Positions 25,699 through 36,919 of a stretch of 64,000 nucleotides of DNA are shown here, piece by piece (the first letter of the stretch is position 1; each line of letters starts with the position of its first letter). The notes under the pieces were generated by a model. That model did not search any database. It was not told where the DNA came from and worked only from the letters and a program-made list of their open reading frames with translations. The DNA lies in assembly GCA_013365365.1 (NCBI GenBank), contig JABVXU010000077.1, forward strand, positions 110,246 to 174,245, in the 5' to 3' direction. The position numbers were made by a program, and so were the translations under genes. This stretch comes from Cruorifilaria tuberocauda (taxonomy: Eukaryota > Nematoda > Chromadorea > Rhabditida > Onchocercidae).

Positions 25699-28600
25699 TG
25701 GAATGTGCTCGACGAGGGCGTTGTTTTATGACATGGACAATTTTCTGAGTAAAAAATATAAGCTATCCGTAATTATTTTCAGTAGAACTCTGAAAAATGA
25801 GTGCTGCAATTTGAGGGCTGCAATTTTCATTGCATAAACAAAATTTAATTAAGAGAGAATATAGGAGAAGTTTGGATAATAATTGGAATGAGATGAGAGT
25901 GAAAGACAGGAAAGATGTAAAGGAAAACTGCACAAGATAGTGCTGCAAGTAACAATTGCGCCTAATTTGTGTGATTAAGTTGAAAGGAACGCTTGGATCA
26001 GTGAATTGTGTGGGCTGTAATTCATATTGACGTAACAACTTACCACTCACAACTTTAGAGCTTCAAAATTTAAATGTCGGTATCGATACAGGACATTATC
26101 TCTCTTTTTCAAGCATTTTTCTTTTTTCGTCTAATTTAACATCGAAAATCACTCATCATCTTTCGAAAAGTAAAGTCAAAGTTCGAGTTAAGTGTTTTGT
26201 CAATAAATTTCTAAAAATTCTGTTTCAGTGTAAAACAGATGCCAGAATGATAACTACTAATCAGTTAAGTGATCTAATTACTAGAATAGGTACTCATTTC
26301 TGTACTGTGAACCGACGACCAAATCGATTAATTTCAAATTAACAGCACAGAAACTAAATTATTACTGGTATAAATGTTTTGGTTAAATATAAAAATCCCT
26401 AGCAATTTATTTTAATCACGATGACAGATTCTTATTTGTCCTTTCTTTTATATCAATATTTATTCATTAATATTTGTTAATTTATTTGGAACTCTTTTCG
26501 AGATCACCAATAATGGGTAAACAAATCGATGATTATGAATTCAAATGCTGAAACGATTCAATTAAAGATTTCTGTTGACTCGTTTTTTTTCTCAGGTGAA
26601 TTATTTACGCAAATGCTTAGATTAATAATTATTCATGGAAACCATTTATTCCGGATGAATATATTAAATCTCTGTTGAAAAGAAAAAATAACTACTCCAT
26701 TTCATACCACAACAGAACTTTCCGCTTTTGCAACTGAATCGAATTTCACTCACAATATATCTTTTTCCAATGTAATTATTGTTGTAACGTAGAAAGTTGA
26801 TCTGCTAGAACTTCCCAAATACGATTGCAAGCAGCTGTCCGCATCAGATCACAACTGATCAGAATCTTTCTATCAGATCAAAATTCAAATACATATCTTC
26901 TCCCAAGGTTAAATGCACTGAACTCTTTCTCTCTCGCCTTCTTCCTGCTCAAATAGAACCAATACCAAACATTTAGCCCAATAAATTTACAACAACTTTT
27001 CAACTTGCTTGAAGGTCCGTAATAATATACAAGTTCTCATCATACCATATTAATTCCAAATCTCTATGAATTCCCTTTTTTTGGAATTTTGTAATCAGTG
27101 ATCAACGGGAAAAAAAAAATCTTACAGGTACTTTTTTTTGCAAACTGAGTGATTAACAAAATGATACGTTTAAAAGATATTGAAAAAAGAAGTGCGATAA
27201 TTTATCGAAAGGCTGAATTGATATTTTATGGTGGAATGATTTCAAGTAAAACTATAGAAAGCAATTAACCTTATTACGCCATTAATAAATTTAATTTAAT
27301 ATAAAAGCAATAATTCTATAAACGTAAGGAAATATAAAACTTTGAGAAAGTTTTTTTAACTTCAAAAATATGGAATAAAAATGCTTAAAAAGGTATAGTT
27401 TGCATAAAAAAGAAGAGAATGAAGAATCAATGAGAATTTGCTCACTTGTTGATTTGTATATATTTGTTATGACCATTAAATAGAAATAAAAATGGGGGGG
27501 TATGTGTTTGTTTGCAGTGATATTAAAGTTAACGAAAATAGTTCTAATGATTGTTACTTTCAGAATATCATGTCTAACCATCAAAAAAGGCTTGCCTTGT
27601 AGCAAAAATTAAATAATTTTTTCTTTCAATTATTTATCAGGTAAACTTCTGGATGATTTATATGTTTAATTTAGATTCCAGTTTCCGTTTAATATAAAAC
27701 AAGGTTGTGGAATATAATAAACATTGATATCTTATTGCGCTATTTCTAATCCATTTCAGAATCTTAAATTTTAATGCTTGCAGAAATGCGATGTAATCAG
27801 AATAACTATATTCAGTTTTTGAATGAAATTTTTTTGAAATATTTGAAGATTTTCTCTGAGCAATGGCATTAATTTTACTGTAATTTGTTTGTTTTTTGAA
27901 AATTTTATAGTGAAAAATATGCACTTTGCTACTTTCCATTCATTTTCCTAACTAATTAAATTGCTCGGCATGATGCACTGAGGGCATTGAAAACAGTGAA
28001 AAGAGAATTTCTTCTAACTTCTCATTCTCCTCAATTCATTATTCATACATACATTATTTCATTTCCTTCGATTTTATGCAATTTCTCGTCTACAGAACCA
28101 AACTCTACTTACTCTATAACTAATAAATGGAATAGGAATGAAGGCAATAGGAACTAAATATTTAACAAGTGGAAAAGTTAAGAAATTCATTGGAACAAAC
28201 ATTATTCGTATCGGTTTTGCAGCGCATTCTGGGTCGTTGTGAAGAGAGCTTAAAAAAAGTTTGTTCATTGAACAAATCTGTAATACGATGTAAGTAATAA
28301 TTTCTGTGTTTGATGCAGTGATGAATCGTCGCAAAGTCTTTATTAAAAACGAATAAATGTTACCTTTCAATATTATGTTCGGCTGTCCTTTTCGCCACTT
28401 TCTCTTTTCGTTTTTTTCTGTTTTTGTTTTGTTGGACGTAAATTTGATTCTTTCGCTCACTCCGTCACCATAAAGCAAAATTAATTAAAAAAACGAACCC
28501 GTATTAAAGGAATTCTTGTCAAATACTGTGGAAAAAACGAAAAGTTCGACAAGTGAAAGAAAAGAATTTGAAAACATACAAAAAAAGTGGATTCTAAATA

Positions 28601-31600
28601 TTTCTTCTTCGAAATTTTTTACACTTATCATTAAATTTATCACTAATTAACTGACTTTAAGGACTGCAAATAATAATTACCTTGTACATTATTGTGCAAT
28701 AATTGTTCAATTACTGTGTTATTCAAAGTGTAATTGTATTTAAATGAAGTTTGTTTTGTTAGAAGAAAAGGGAAATAAACGCACTTGAGCAACGAGAAAA
28801 CGATGAAATGATCCTGATATCATAATTATAATCACTGATTATTACTTTGCGACTGATAAAAAGACAAAGAAAAGAAAAGTAAGCTGTCATTAATGTTTGA
28901 GCGCATAAACTAACACAACCATCAAATGATGTATTGATGAATTGCACCCTTTTCTCTTTTTTTAATTCACCAAGCAGATTGTTCAAACTTCACATAGATC
29001 AGATTGAAAGATGTTTTGTCTATTCATTTGTTAAACAAACAGATATATGTATGTGTATGCAAATATATGTATTTACAAGAGAAACTAGTCATTAGTTATG
29101 TTATACTCACAAAGAAGTTCCTACAAAACTTTCGATTAATTTTCGAAGAACAAGTTTTTGTTGCGACAAATAAGTGAAGAAGTTGCTCACTAGAAAAGAT
29201 ATAATTTTAATTCGAGGAATGAAATCAAGCCAAAAGAAAAAAAGAAACCTTCAAAAAAATCATTACAACATAAGATTTCTGAATTTATCGATAAAAATTT
29301 CATGGTTCATAATCTATTCTACAAAGCACTTTGAATTTCAAATGAAAATTGATCTCATGAACGAAAATCGAGTGAAATTATTATTTCGAATGAAATTAAA
29401 TTATGCGGAGAATAAATTATTTGTTAAAATATTGTTTAACTTCATCTTAATCTTGTAATGAGGATGATTTATTGTGTCATAATTTTATCAGTGAGTTGAA
29501 ATTAATATTTTTGATATAGCTAAAAATTCTGTAATACTTCTGCAAAAATATATATTTAAATAAACAGGATTGGAAGAATAAGAAATTCATAAAGACAAAA
29601 TGAAATGCTTATAAGAAAGTAAAAAGATGGAGCAACGAAGGCCGATTCGAGATGGCGAAAATGTTACCACATTGTTGTTGCCTGACATACACAAAATGTA
29701 CAGTATTGAATTCGATAATAGAAGTACCACCGCTGATTTTGATATCTGATTTTTTCCTTCAAGTACATGGCAATAATTTTTATTCTATTTCATTTCGCAA
29801 TAAACTAGGAATAAAATGGCAATAAAAATAGGAAATGGAATTTGAAATTTTTTCAAGTTTTACTTCCCATATCAGAAGTAACCTTTATTTTCATATGATA
29901 AATAAATTTCTGATCACCCAATTTTTATTTTTCTGCAGATAGCAATTCACGAGATATGGAAGATTTGGGATTAAAAATAAAATTCAATATAAGAATTATT
30001 TTGCTTTAAAACATAATGTGCTCGCGACTGTTCATTTAAAAAAGAAATTACGAAATATTGCACGATATCCGGTAAGATAAACGAAATAGTTTTTTCAGAT
30101 CCAGATATCAACATTCTTAGATCAGGTGCTGCACATATGTTCTATTAAACACATCTGCAATTCAATTCAAATTCTTTGCACTGAAGTGAGATTTCTAAAA
30201 CAAAATACAATCACATAAATAAAGCAGAAAGACTAAATTAATTGGTCGACTAATTAGATTATTACTTTCGCACAGATTTATATCAAGTGTTCGTCTTTTA
30301 AAAATGTACAAAATCTAGGATTTCATTTCAGCTAATAAATAAGAGGAATGAATTATAAAAAGTGAAACAAGCCATCAGTAAAAAATTGAAGCTTCACGAT
30401 TTTGAGAAATTTCTGCTCGAATTTAGATTTAAAATATTCTAACTGGATCATTTAATTTATATAAAATGATAAAGAGGGTGGGACAGAGAGGAAAGAAAAG
30501 GAGCTTCCACTTGTTTCTTTTAAACATTTTGAAGCTATTGACAAAAATTTCCATAATTGGAGAATCCCTTTAAGCAAAAGTTTCAATACTACTAAGAAGA
30601 GAGCAAAGTAAAGTGAAAAGTTGCACTAATACCATGTCCTTCTGATAACAAACGATCCCTACTCAGCCATCTACAGGATTTATAAAAAGATTAAAATTTG
30701 ACGAGAGTGTCTTCGAAATGAGTAATCTTCGGAGATAAACTAGCAATGATGATAGTATTTTATCATTTAATTTTCTACGTTTCATCTGATAGACAGTGAT
30801 AGATATGCCTGAAAAAAAGAATTTTCTTCTTTTCTATCGTTCCTTTTTAAAATTTTATTTTATGCGATGGAATGTTCGAAGGAACTGCTTGTTCACTCGT
30901 AATTATTAGACCCGTAACGGCAAAGCAATATAATATTTCTTTTTTCCCAATAGGCTTCAGATAGAAATGTCTTAATGACAATGCATTAGTAGAATACTTC
31001 ACATCAGTTGAAAGATTGATTTCAGCAGCCAAACAAAAAGCGTTTCAAAAACTCTTAGTTTCTTAACAATCAAAAGCCTTCTTCTAATCACTGAAGTATT
31101 ATTCATCATCAAAGTATGTGCATATTTTTAGGAAATTCCATTCGTTTAATTAAAAAAATTATCGTTTAATTTAAACTGCTGACTTAATATTTATATGTTA
31201 CGAAAATCATGCAAAGGGAAAAAATCATCTGATGTAAATCGTTGCGTATTATTCTGCAAAGAACCGAAAACTTTATTTGCATAATTTTTAGGTCAAGAAG
31301 TTGACGAATTGAGGGTAAATATTAAAAACAAAAAAATTTTGAATGGAATATGTATAAACGTTTTCAGCTAATAGGAATGATTAATTACAATTGTCACTTT
31401 TTTATCGTTTTATCATTATTATCTCATATGTGTAGATTGAGTATTTAAAAATTTTTCTAGTAAAAAAAAAATTTTTTTGACAATTTTACTCTTCTACATA
31501 AGCTAATGCAGAAATTACATGATAATAACTTCTATAACTATAGAAACAGTTTTAAAGTAGAGTTGATATGGATAAAATAAAAGAATCGAAATAAAATAAA

Positions 31601-32739
31601 AGTTGAAGTTTTGATCAAGGCAAAAGTAACATTTTCTCAAAACTCTGGAAGTTTTTCTTTGCGTTTTTTTTGCAAATCATATCAATTAAAATAGTCCTAA
31701 TAATTTTTTTTCACTTACTAATTACATCAATTCTGATTGATTTTAATGAAATGCAGATTTAAATTGGTATTAATTTGATTTAAATAACAATTACTCTAAC
31801 CTTTTTCCATAAAGATTGCTTCCCGTGAACCATAATTCTGGATATTCTATGAAATATCAATAAATTTCAAATAGTTCAGCAATAGTAATAATTGGTGGAT
31901 AAAACAGATCGAAATTTCGTTTTTTAAAGTATGACGCCAAAACCAAATGGCTTGCCAGAACGATCGCCCACAATGCTTGGCCTTATTTTTCCTCTCTTCC
32001 TGGATGAGACCCAAAAATGACAGTGATGAATTGATTGGTAAGTTAGGAGTGGACAAGATGCCCGAAAAGGAGTGTGAGCAAGAAGAAAAAGCTCACTGTA
32101 ATGAATGAGAAGGACAAGGATGAGGAGACATGATCAACAACAATAGCGACAACAATAACATAATAACAGCAGGTGATAATAATACCTGCGGAGAACTGAC
32201 GAAAGACAGCATTCAGAAATGAAAAGAAAGGCCCAAAATATCCTGCTCTACCTGTTTCTACCTATCTGCCCTCTCATTTCACAATATTCACTATTACCAT
32301 TTCACGATAAATCTCATTAATTAAATGAATTTCTCAGGGAAAAATCATCCGTCTGCTGTGGGGTTAATGAGAGAGTTCCTCTGGTGGTACTGAAGGATGA
32401 TGTTCTTGTTGTTAGCTCTACCTGTCATTTCGAAGTAAAAAAAAATGTTCCTTTTCTACTTTACAAACTAAACATTCTTATCGTGAAAAAAGATTTTTAG
32501 CCTATATTCATGGCATATTCTGCAGTGTAAATGATTAGCAATTAGATTTCATATTTTAAGAAAACAGTACAAATTTAAATCTAATAATAAGTTCGAACCA
32601 ATCTCGTTGATATCACATATGGCTGATATATAAAGGAAATTATTCAATCAGAAGGTATGATGGGAAATCAAACTTTACAATAAGGAAGAATAAGAAGCGG
32701 AAAAGTTTACCAGTAATATATTAAATGGATTACTACGGG

Positions 32740-33310
32740 TATCCAACAAAACAAATTTTGTGGCGCTCCTGTCTGGCGTCGCCAGGAGATAAGTCAATAT
32801 TATTTTTCTGCCATTTCAAACAGAAGAGAATCCGGCTACCTACATATCGGAACAGAAAATTTGATTCTTTCGCTAAGAATCGCTTCACTGTTACTTTCAT
32901 GCAACTTCCGCTTCTGCTTCATCAATTAAATGAAATTGAAATAGAAAAGAAGCGAATGAGAAGACATGCATAAATTCAGCTCTGAAATATCAGGCGTAGA
33001 ATGAAATGTTGAAAATTTTGTAAAACGTAAAGTGTTGAGGATAAAGGATGATGGCATTCTCCATATCCTTTTGAATAACATAAGTTAGTAAGAGGTGAAG
33101 GAGAAGATGGGGAGAGAGGAGTGACGTGAAAAGAGAAGTGAAATGGAAGGTGTTTTGGTGAAAGTTTCGTAGTGATGTGGCAGAGGAAGCGGTTACGGGT
33201 AGTGGCGCTTCTGTCGTAGACGGTAGCGCGCAAGAACGGCGCTCTCTTCCTCCGAGGCATTCACAGCTCTCTCTCCCTCCTATTACCGCTGCTGTTTTTC
33301 TATTTTTCGC
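32740..33310. promoter_or_regulatory. GC-richer island, possible distal promoter or exon
   Basis: Local rise in GC, strongest near 33180-33300, with two overlapping minus-strand open frames of 94 and 121 codons. Their translations (Ser/Leu/His/Phe-rich) match nothing I know, and no clean splice borders frame them. A promoter or untranslated first exon, for TENT5 or an unseen gene, is as likely as a coding exon. Confidence 0.25.
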
Positions 33311-34636
33311 AAGGAATTCAAAATAAAGGAAAGAAGCGGAGCAAACATCTTCCACTGCTGCTTTACTGATTGCACTTTAGAAATGTTACAGTTTGCAAAC
33401 TAATATCATCCATGGATTGCTCCGGAATTCTGGCCATCATCCGTAATCAGTCAAATTTGTCTACGCTTCGAAAATTAAAATTTTTGTGATCGCCACTATA
33501 TCTTCCATTTATATCAACACTTATTTCATATATTCATCTAACAAATCTGATTTGATCATTATTTATTTGCCCAGTAAAATAATCATTAAACATTGATAAA
33601 TGTTAGGTCAAATTCGGGTCATAAAAAAGTAAAAGTTAAGGATGACAATAAGATACGAATAGTAACTACTGCAACAATATTATAGTGTCAAAAAAGTTTG
33701 TCATAAAAAAACACAAGCTGTAATGATATTCATCTAACCATTTGATCGTCCTAGTCACTATTTTATTGACGACGGATGACTACTGCTAATCTAATAGTAT
33801 TACGGCAAAATTATTGGATTTTTGTCTTTTTTTTCAAAGTAAAAACCAACATTGGCAGGTCTTTGTTTTTAATTAAAATTACTAGGTGATTTTGTATACA
33901 TTACTGTTTATCATTTATGCCAATGATACATTTAAAAAATTAAATTTAAAAATTTCAGGGAATTTCGACGGAACTTAGCAAAACCAGATTGTTTGGACGA
34001 CAAAAATAAAAGACAAAATGGTGCTTTTTCTACTGCCAGTGCACAGATTTCCCAATAGTATTTAACTTTGCCATCATAGAGTAAATAAGCAGTAAGCGAA
34101 AATGTCTATTAAACTTTTTTTTACTACTATTTTTCAGTAGGTTGTAAGTCATAGGATCATTTAGAATCATTTTACTTATCACAGTATTTTGATAGCTAAT
34201 GAAGAAGCAGAAATTCGCTTTTCGTCATAATGATAGAAAAGGAACAATTTCGTCAACCAATCGAATTGAAGTAGAAATCTGCAACATTAATTCTCTCATA
34301 AAAGAAGATATTCAATAATGAAATACGAGAATCGGCTGAAAGCATTTATTTAATTCCTGCAAAGTTCTCTTTATCTTTTGAAAAGAAATTAAGTCTTGAA
34401 AAATCTTCTACACAAGAATGACCGATGAATTAATGTTTCCAAATCCTCAAGGAAAAGGAAATTAATGCAGCGCTTCGTCATTCGCGTTTCACGGCAACAA
34501 TTATAATTTTAAAAGATGAAAATCTTGAAGATCTTGAAAAGCTATAATAATTCCTGTTCGCATGACAAGACAATTATTACTATTTTTTCATCATTTGTTG
34601 CTATACTTAGAGACTTTCAATGATAAAAAAATTTAA

Positions 34637-34680
34637 CCTTCATTTAATCATTCAAGCCCTCATTATATCAAAAGAAATTT
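34637..34680. repeat. Dispersed 44-bp repeat, copy 1
   Basis: Starts ccttcatttaatcattcaag and recurs at 39594-39639 inside a WDR75 intron with one substitution and a 2-bp length difference. It is a unique-looking sequence, not simple repeat, so two copies 5 kb apart imply duplication or a mobile fragment. Confidence 0.8.
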
Positions 34681-35184
34681 ATTTAAAGAATGCGAAAAAA
34701 TAATTTAAATCCTTCATCAAATTATGTAAACGCCTATTCGACTAAGGATTGAAATCAAAATTCATTTACCAAATAGAACAAGAACAAATAATATAATAAG
34801 CTAGCTATCATAATTGTGCAACAAGCATTTAATAAGCGCAATCTACACTTATCTTATGTTTGTTAAACAATCATTTTAAATTAAAAAAAACACAGACATA
34901 GTGGCTAATAACAAGCACAGTAGCTGTTAGTTGAGACAAATTCTAAAAAAAAAATTTAAGCATTTTTTTATATCCATCAATTCTGGGAACCAGTTGCGCT
35001 ATAAAGCTACTGAGCATTATTTTTCGGTCTAGAAGAAAATGAGATAGTACCTCGTGATGTTTCCGAAATTGAAATTCCTTTTTCATCGACAAGGAAATCA
35101 AGTGACGAAAGAAGTAAAATGAAGCAAGAAAGCTGCTAAAACCTCTTATAAATTGGATGTCGATCTATTCTTGAATGACGAGAA

Positions 35185-35248
35185 GTTAATCTATTCAAAA
35201 ATCTAATAAACATAACATATGTTTATTAGACTTTTGAAATAGATTAAC
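35185..35248. repeat. 64-bp near-perfect hairpin
   Basis: Arms of 29 and 30 bases, gttaatctatt...taataaacat and its complement atgtttattag...aatagattaac, around a 5-base loop, with one mismatch and one single-base bulge. The two arms are long enough for a pre-miRNA-like fold or a short MITE-like palindrome, although a 5-nt loop is small for a microRNA precursor. Confidence 0.75.
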
Positions 35249-35715
35249 AGTTCCATTAGTTTTTTAGGCATAAAAATGAAATGTTATCGATCACTCATAA
35301 AGTTTAATATAAACATCTAGATGATTCTGAAACATGAAGAACAGGTTGGATGATATATTTGAATAATTTAATGGTTCCCATTAACCATTATGGTCTAATA
35401 TATTCATATATCGCCCTTCTCAAAGAAGTTTAGCTCTAATCGTTTCATTTCAATTATTCACTTCGAATTTCGATTAGTCGAACCATCAATATTGTGATGA
35501 TCAATACTGCAATATGCAAGTGTTGCCATTTATATATCGGACACAAATAAATAATAGGATAAATAATAAAAAATTAAGTAATTTGACGCATAAAAATAAC
35601 GAAGATTCATATTTCGAATAAATTCACTGATCAAAACTTTTGATTTGCAATATTCAATGGATATAAACTTATTGAAATGGTCGATTACTTTTAGCTCGTC
35701 AAATTCAGTAGACTG

Positions 35716-35946
35716 ATGCTATTGAAAGAGCGATTAAAACAAAATAATACTGATATAACTGATTTTATGAAATTCGGAACTGCATATTTTTTGTTTTGTT
35801 TCGAATTATATGATGATATGAAAAAATGTGAAGACAATTGCAATAAAATTTTCGATATTGTCAACAAAATCAGTGAAGTAATTAATGTGAATGAAATGAA
35901 AATGAAAATCAGAAACAACGAAAATAACAGAGCAATCCAACTTTAA
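35716..35946 (+). CDS. Small candidate gene, 76 aa, unknown
   Basis: A single-exon frame starting MLLKERLKQNNTDITDFMKF, Lys/Asn/Glu-rich with two Cys in the run MKKCEDNCNKIF, predicted largely helical by eye and with no clear signal peptide. The acceptor attacttttag ends at 35694, and the frame is open from that border through the stop, as expected for either an SL-accepting first exon with a 21-nt leader or a last exon in phase 0. An A-rich run follows the stop. I recognise no family. Confidence 0.35.
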   Translation: MLLKERLKQNNTDITDFMKFGTAYFLFCFELYDDMKKCEDNCNKIFDIVNKISEVINVNEMKMKIRNNENNRAIQL

Positions 35947-36919
35947 AAAAAATAAAAAAAAAACTCCATCGGGTTTTTGAGTTATTGATCCTAAATTTTA
36001 CTCTTCTAATCATTGACAATGAATACTTCTGACTAATTCTATCATACTAATGCCCCACTTCTGTTTAACCAGTGCAAACTACTGTATAAAACTCGCATTT
36101 AAAAAAAGTCTGATAAAATTATTACTGCACTTTGATCACCCATTTTACGGCATTTGATAAATGCCAGGCAACATGGATTGATGTTAAAACAATACTAATG
36201 TGCACTCTATAAAAACACATTATAATAGTTTTAAAGATTTTTTTCGTATCAAATTTGAAAATATTAACATGTACTATCTTATAAAATTTTTGCTTCTCAT
36301 ACCGCTGAATAATCAAAGTTTACCATTTCAATAGTCAATTACAAATACCACAAAATAAAGTGTAACATACAAAACACTGCTGTATCTCACATTTTAAACA
36401 CTTTTATTTTCTTGATATTTCTCAGGCATTCAAATCTGCGAGACATTGAAAAAAATAAATGCTGGAACAATTTCATGCCAGGATAATTTCAACTGTTAAC
36501 TGAAATACATGACTTATATGAATAATTATCCATACTATGTGATTCCTTTCTAAAAGCTACAAGCTTTCGAAATAGAAGTTACAAGTTTTCAATATATGTT
36601 TCCAGATTTTAAATTAAAAATCTAAACAATTATATAACTTCAATAATTTAACCTTATGCATTCTATAACAGTTTACACAGTACTTCTCATGTTTGTTCTT
36701 TGCAAGTATATTTAAAGTGATAGTATAAACCCGGCAATCCAGTAATTTAATATCAACAGTGCTATGTTCAGTATTCGTTCTTTTATATTAATAATATGAT
36801 TTATTCTACGTAAAGGAGGATGAATTTTAGGGAGATTAAGAAAAATCCTTTAAATCTATCAATACATATGGAATAAAGATGGGACAAACCAAAATAATCG
36901 AAGACATTGTTCAACAGTA

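Larger units (their letters stand above)
16378..36919. other. Gene-poor 20-kb stretch upstream of TENT5
   Basis: No multi-exon gene could be assembled here on either strand. It contains GC-richer islands (17130-17400 and about 32740-33310), pyrimidine tracts, inverted repeats (25671-25698, 35185-35248), one copy of a dispersed 44-bp repeat (34637-34680) and two small candidate coding ORFs (20167-20310, 35716-35946). A perfect TGACGTCA (CRE-type site) is at 18360-18367. The rest is AT-rich sequence with short random frames. It may be regulatory DNA for TENT5 or long intronic DNA of a gene whose exons I cannot see. Confidence 0.4.

Noticed and set aside
28074..28478. Minus-strand open frame of 134 codons
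   Set aside because: Its first ATG is far inside the frame, the composition is low in information and no splice borders or known domain are visible. Probably chance in AT-rich DNA.
29174..29458. Plus-strand 94-codon Lys/Ile/Asn-rich frame
   Set aside because: Composition is what random AT-rich DNA gives; no homology or splice context.
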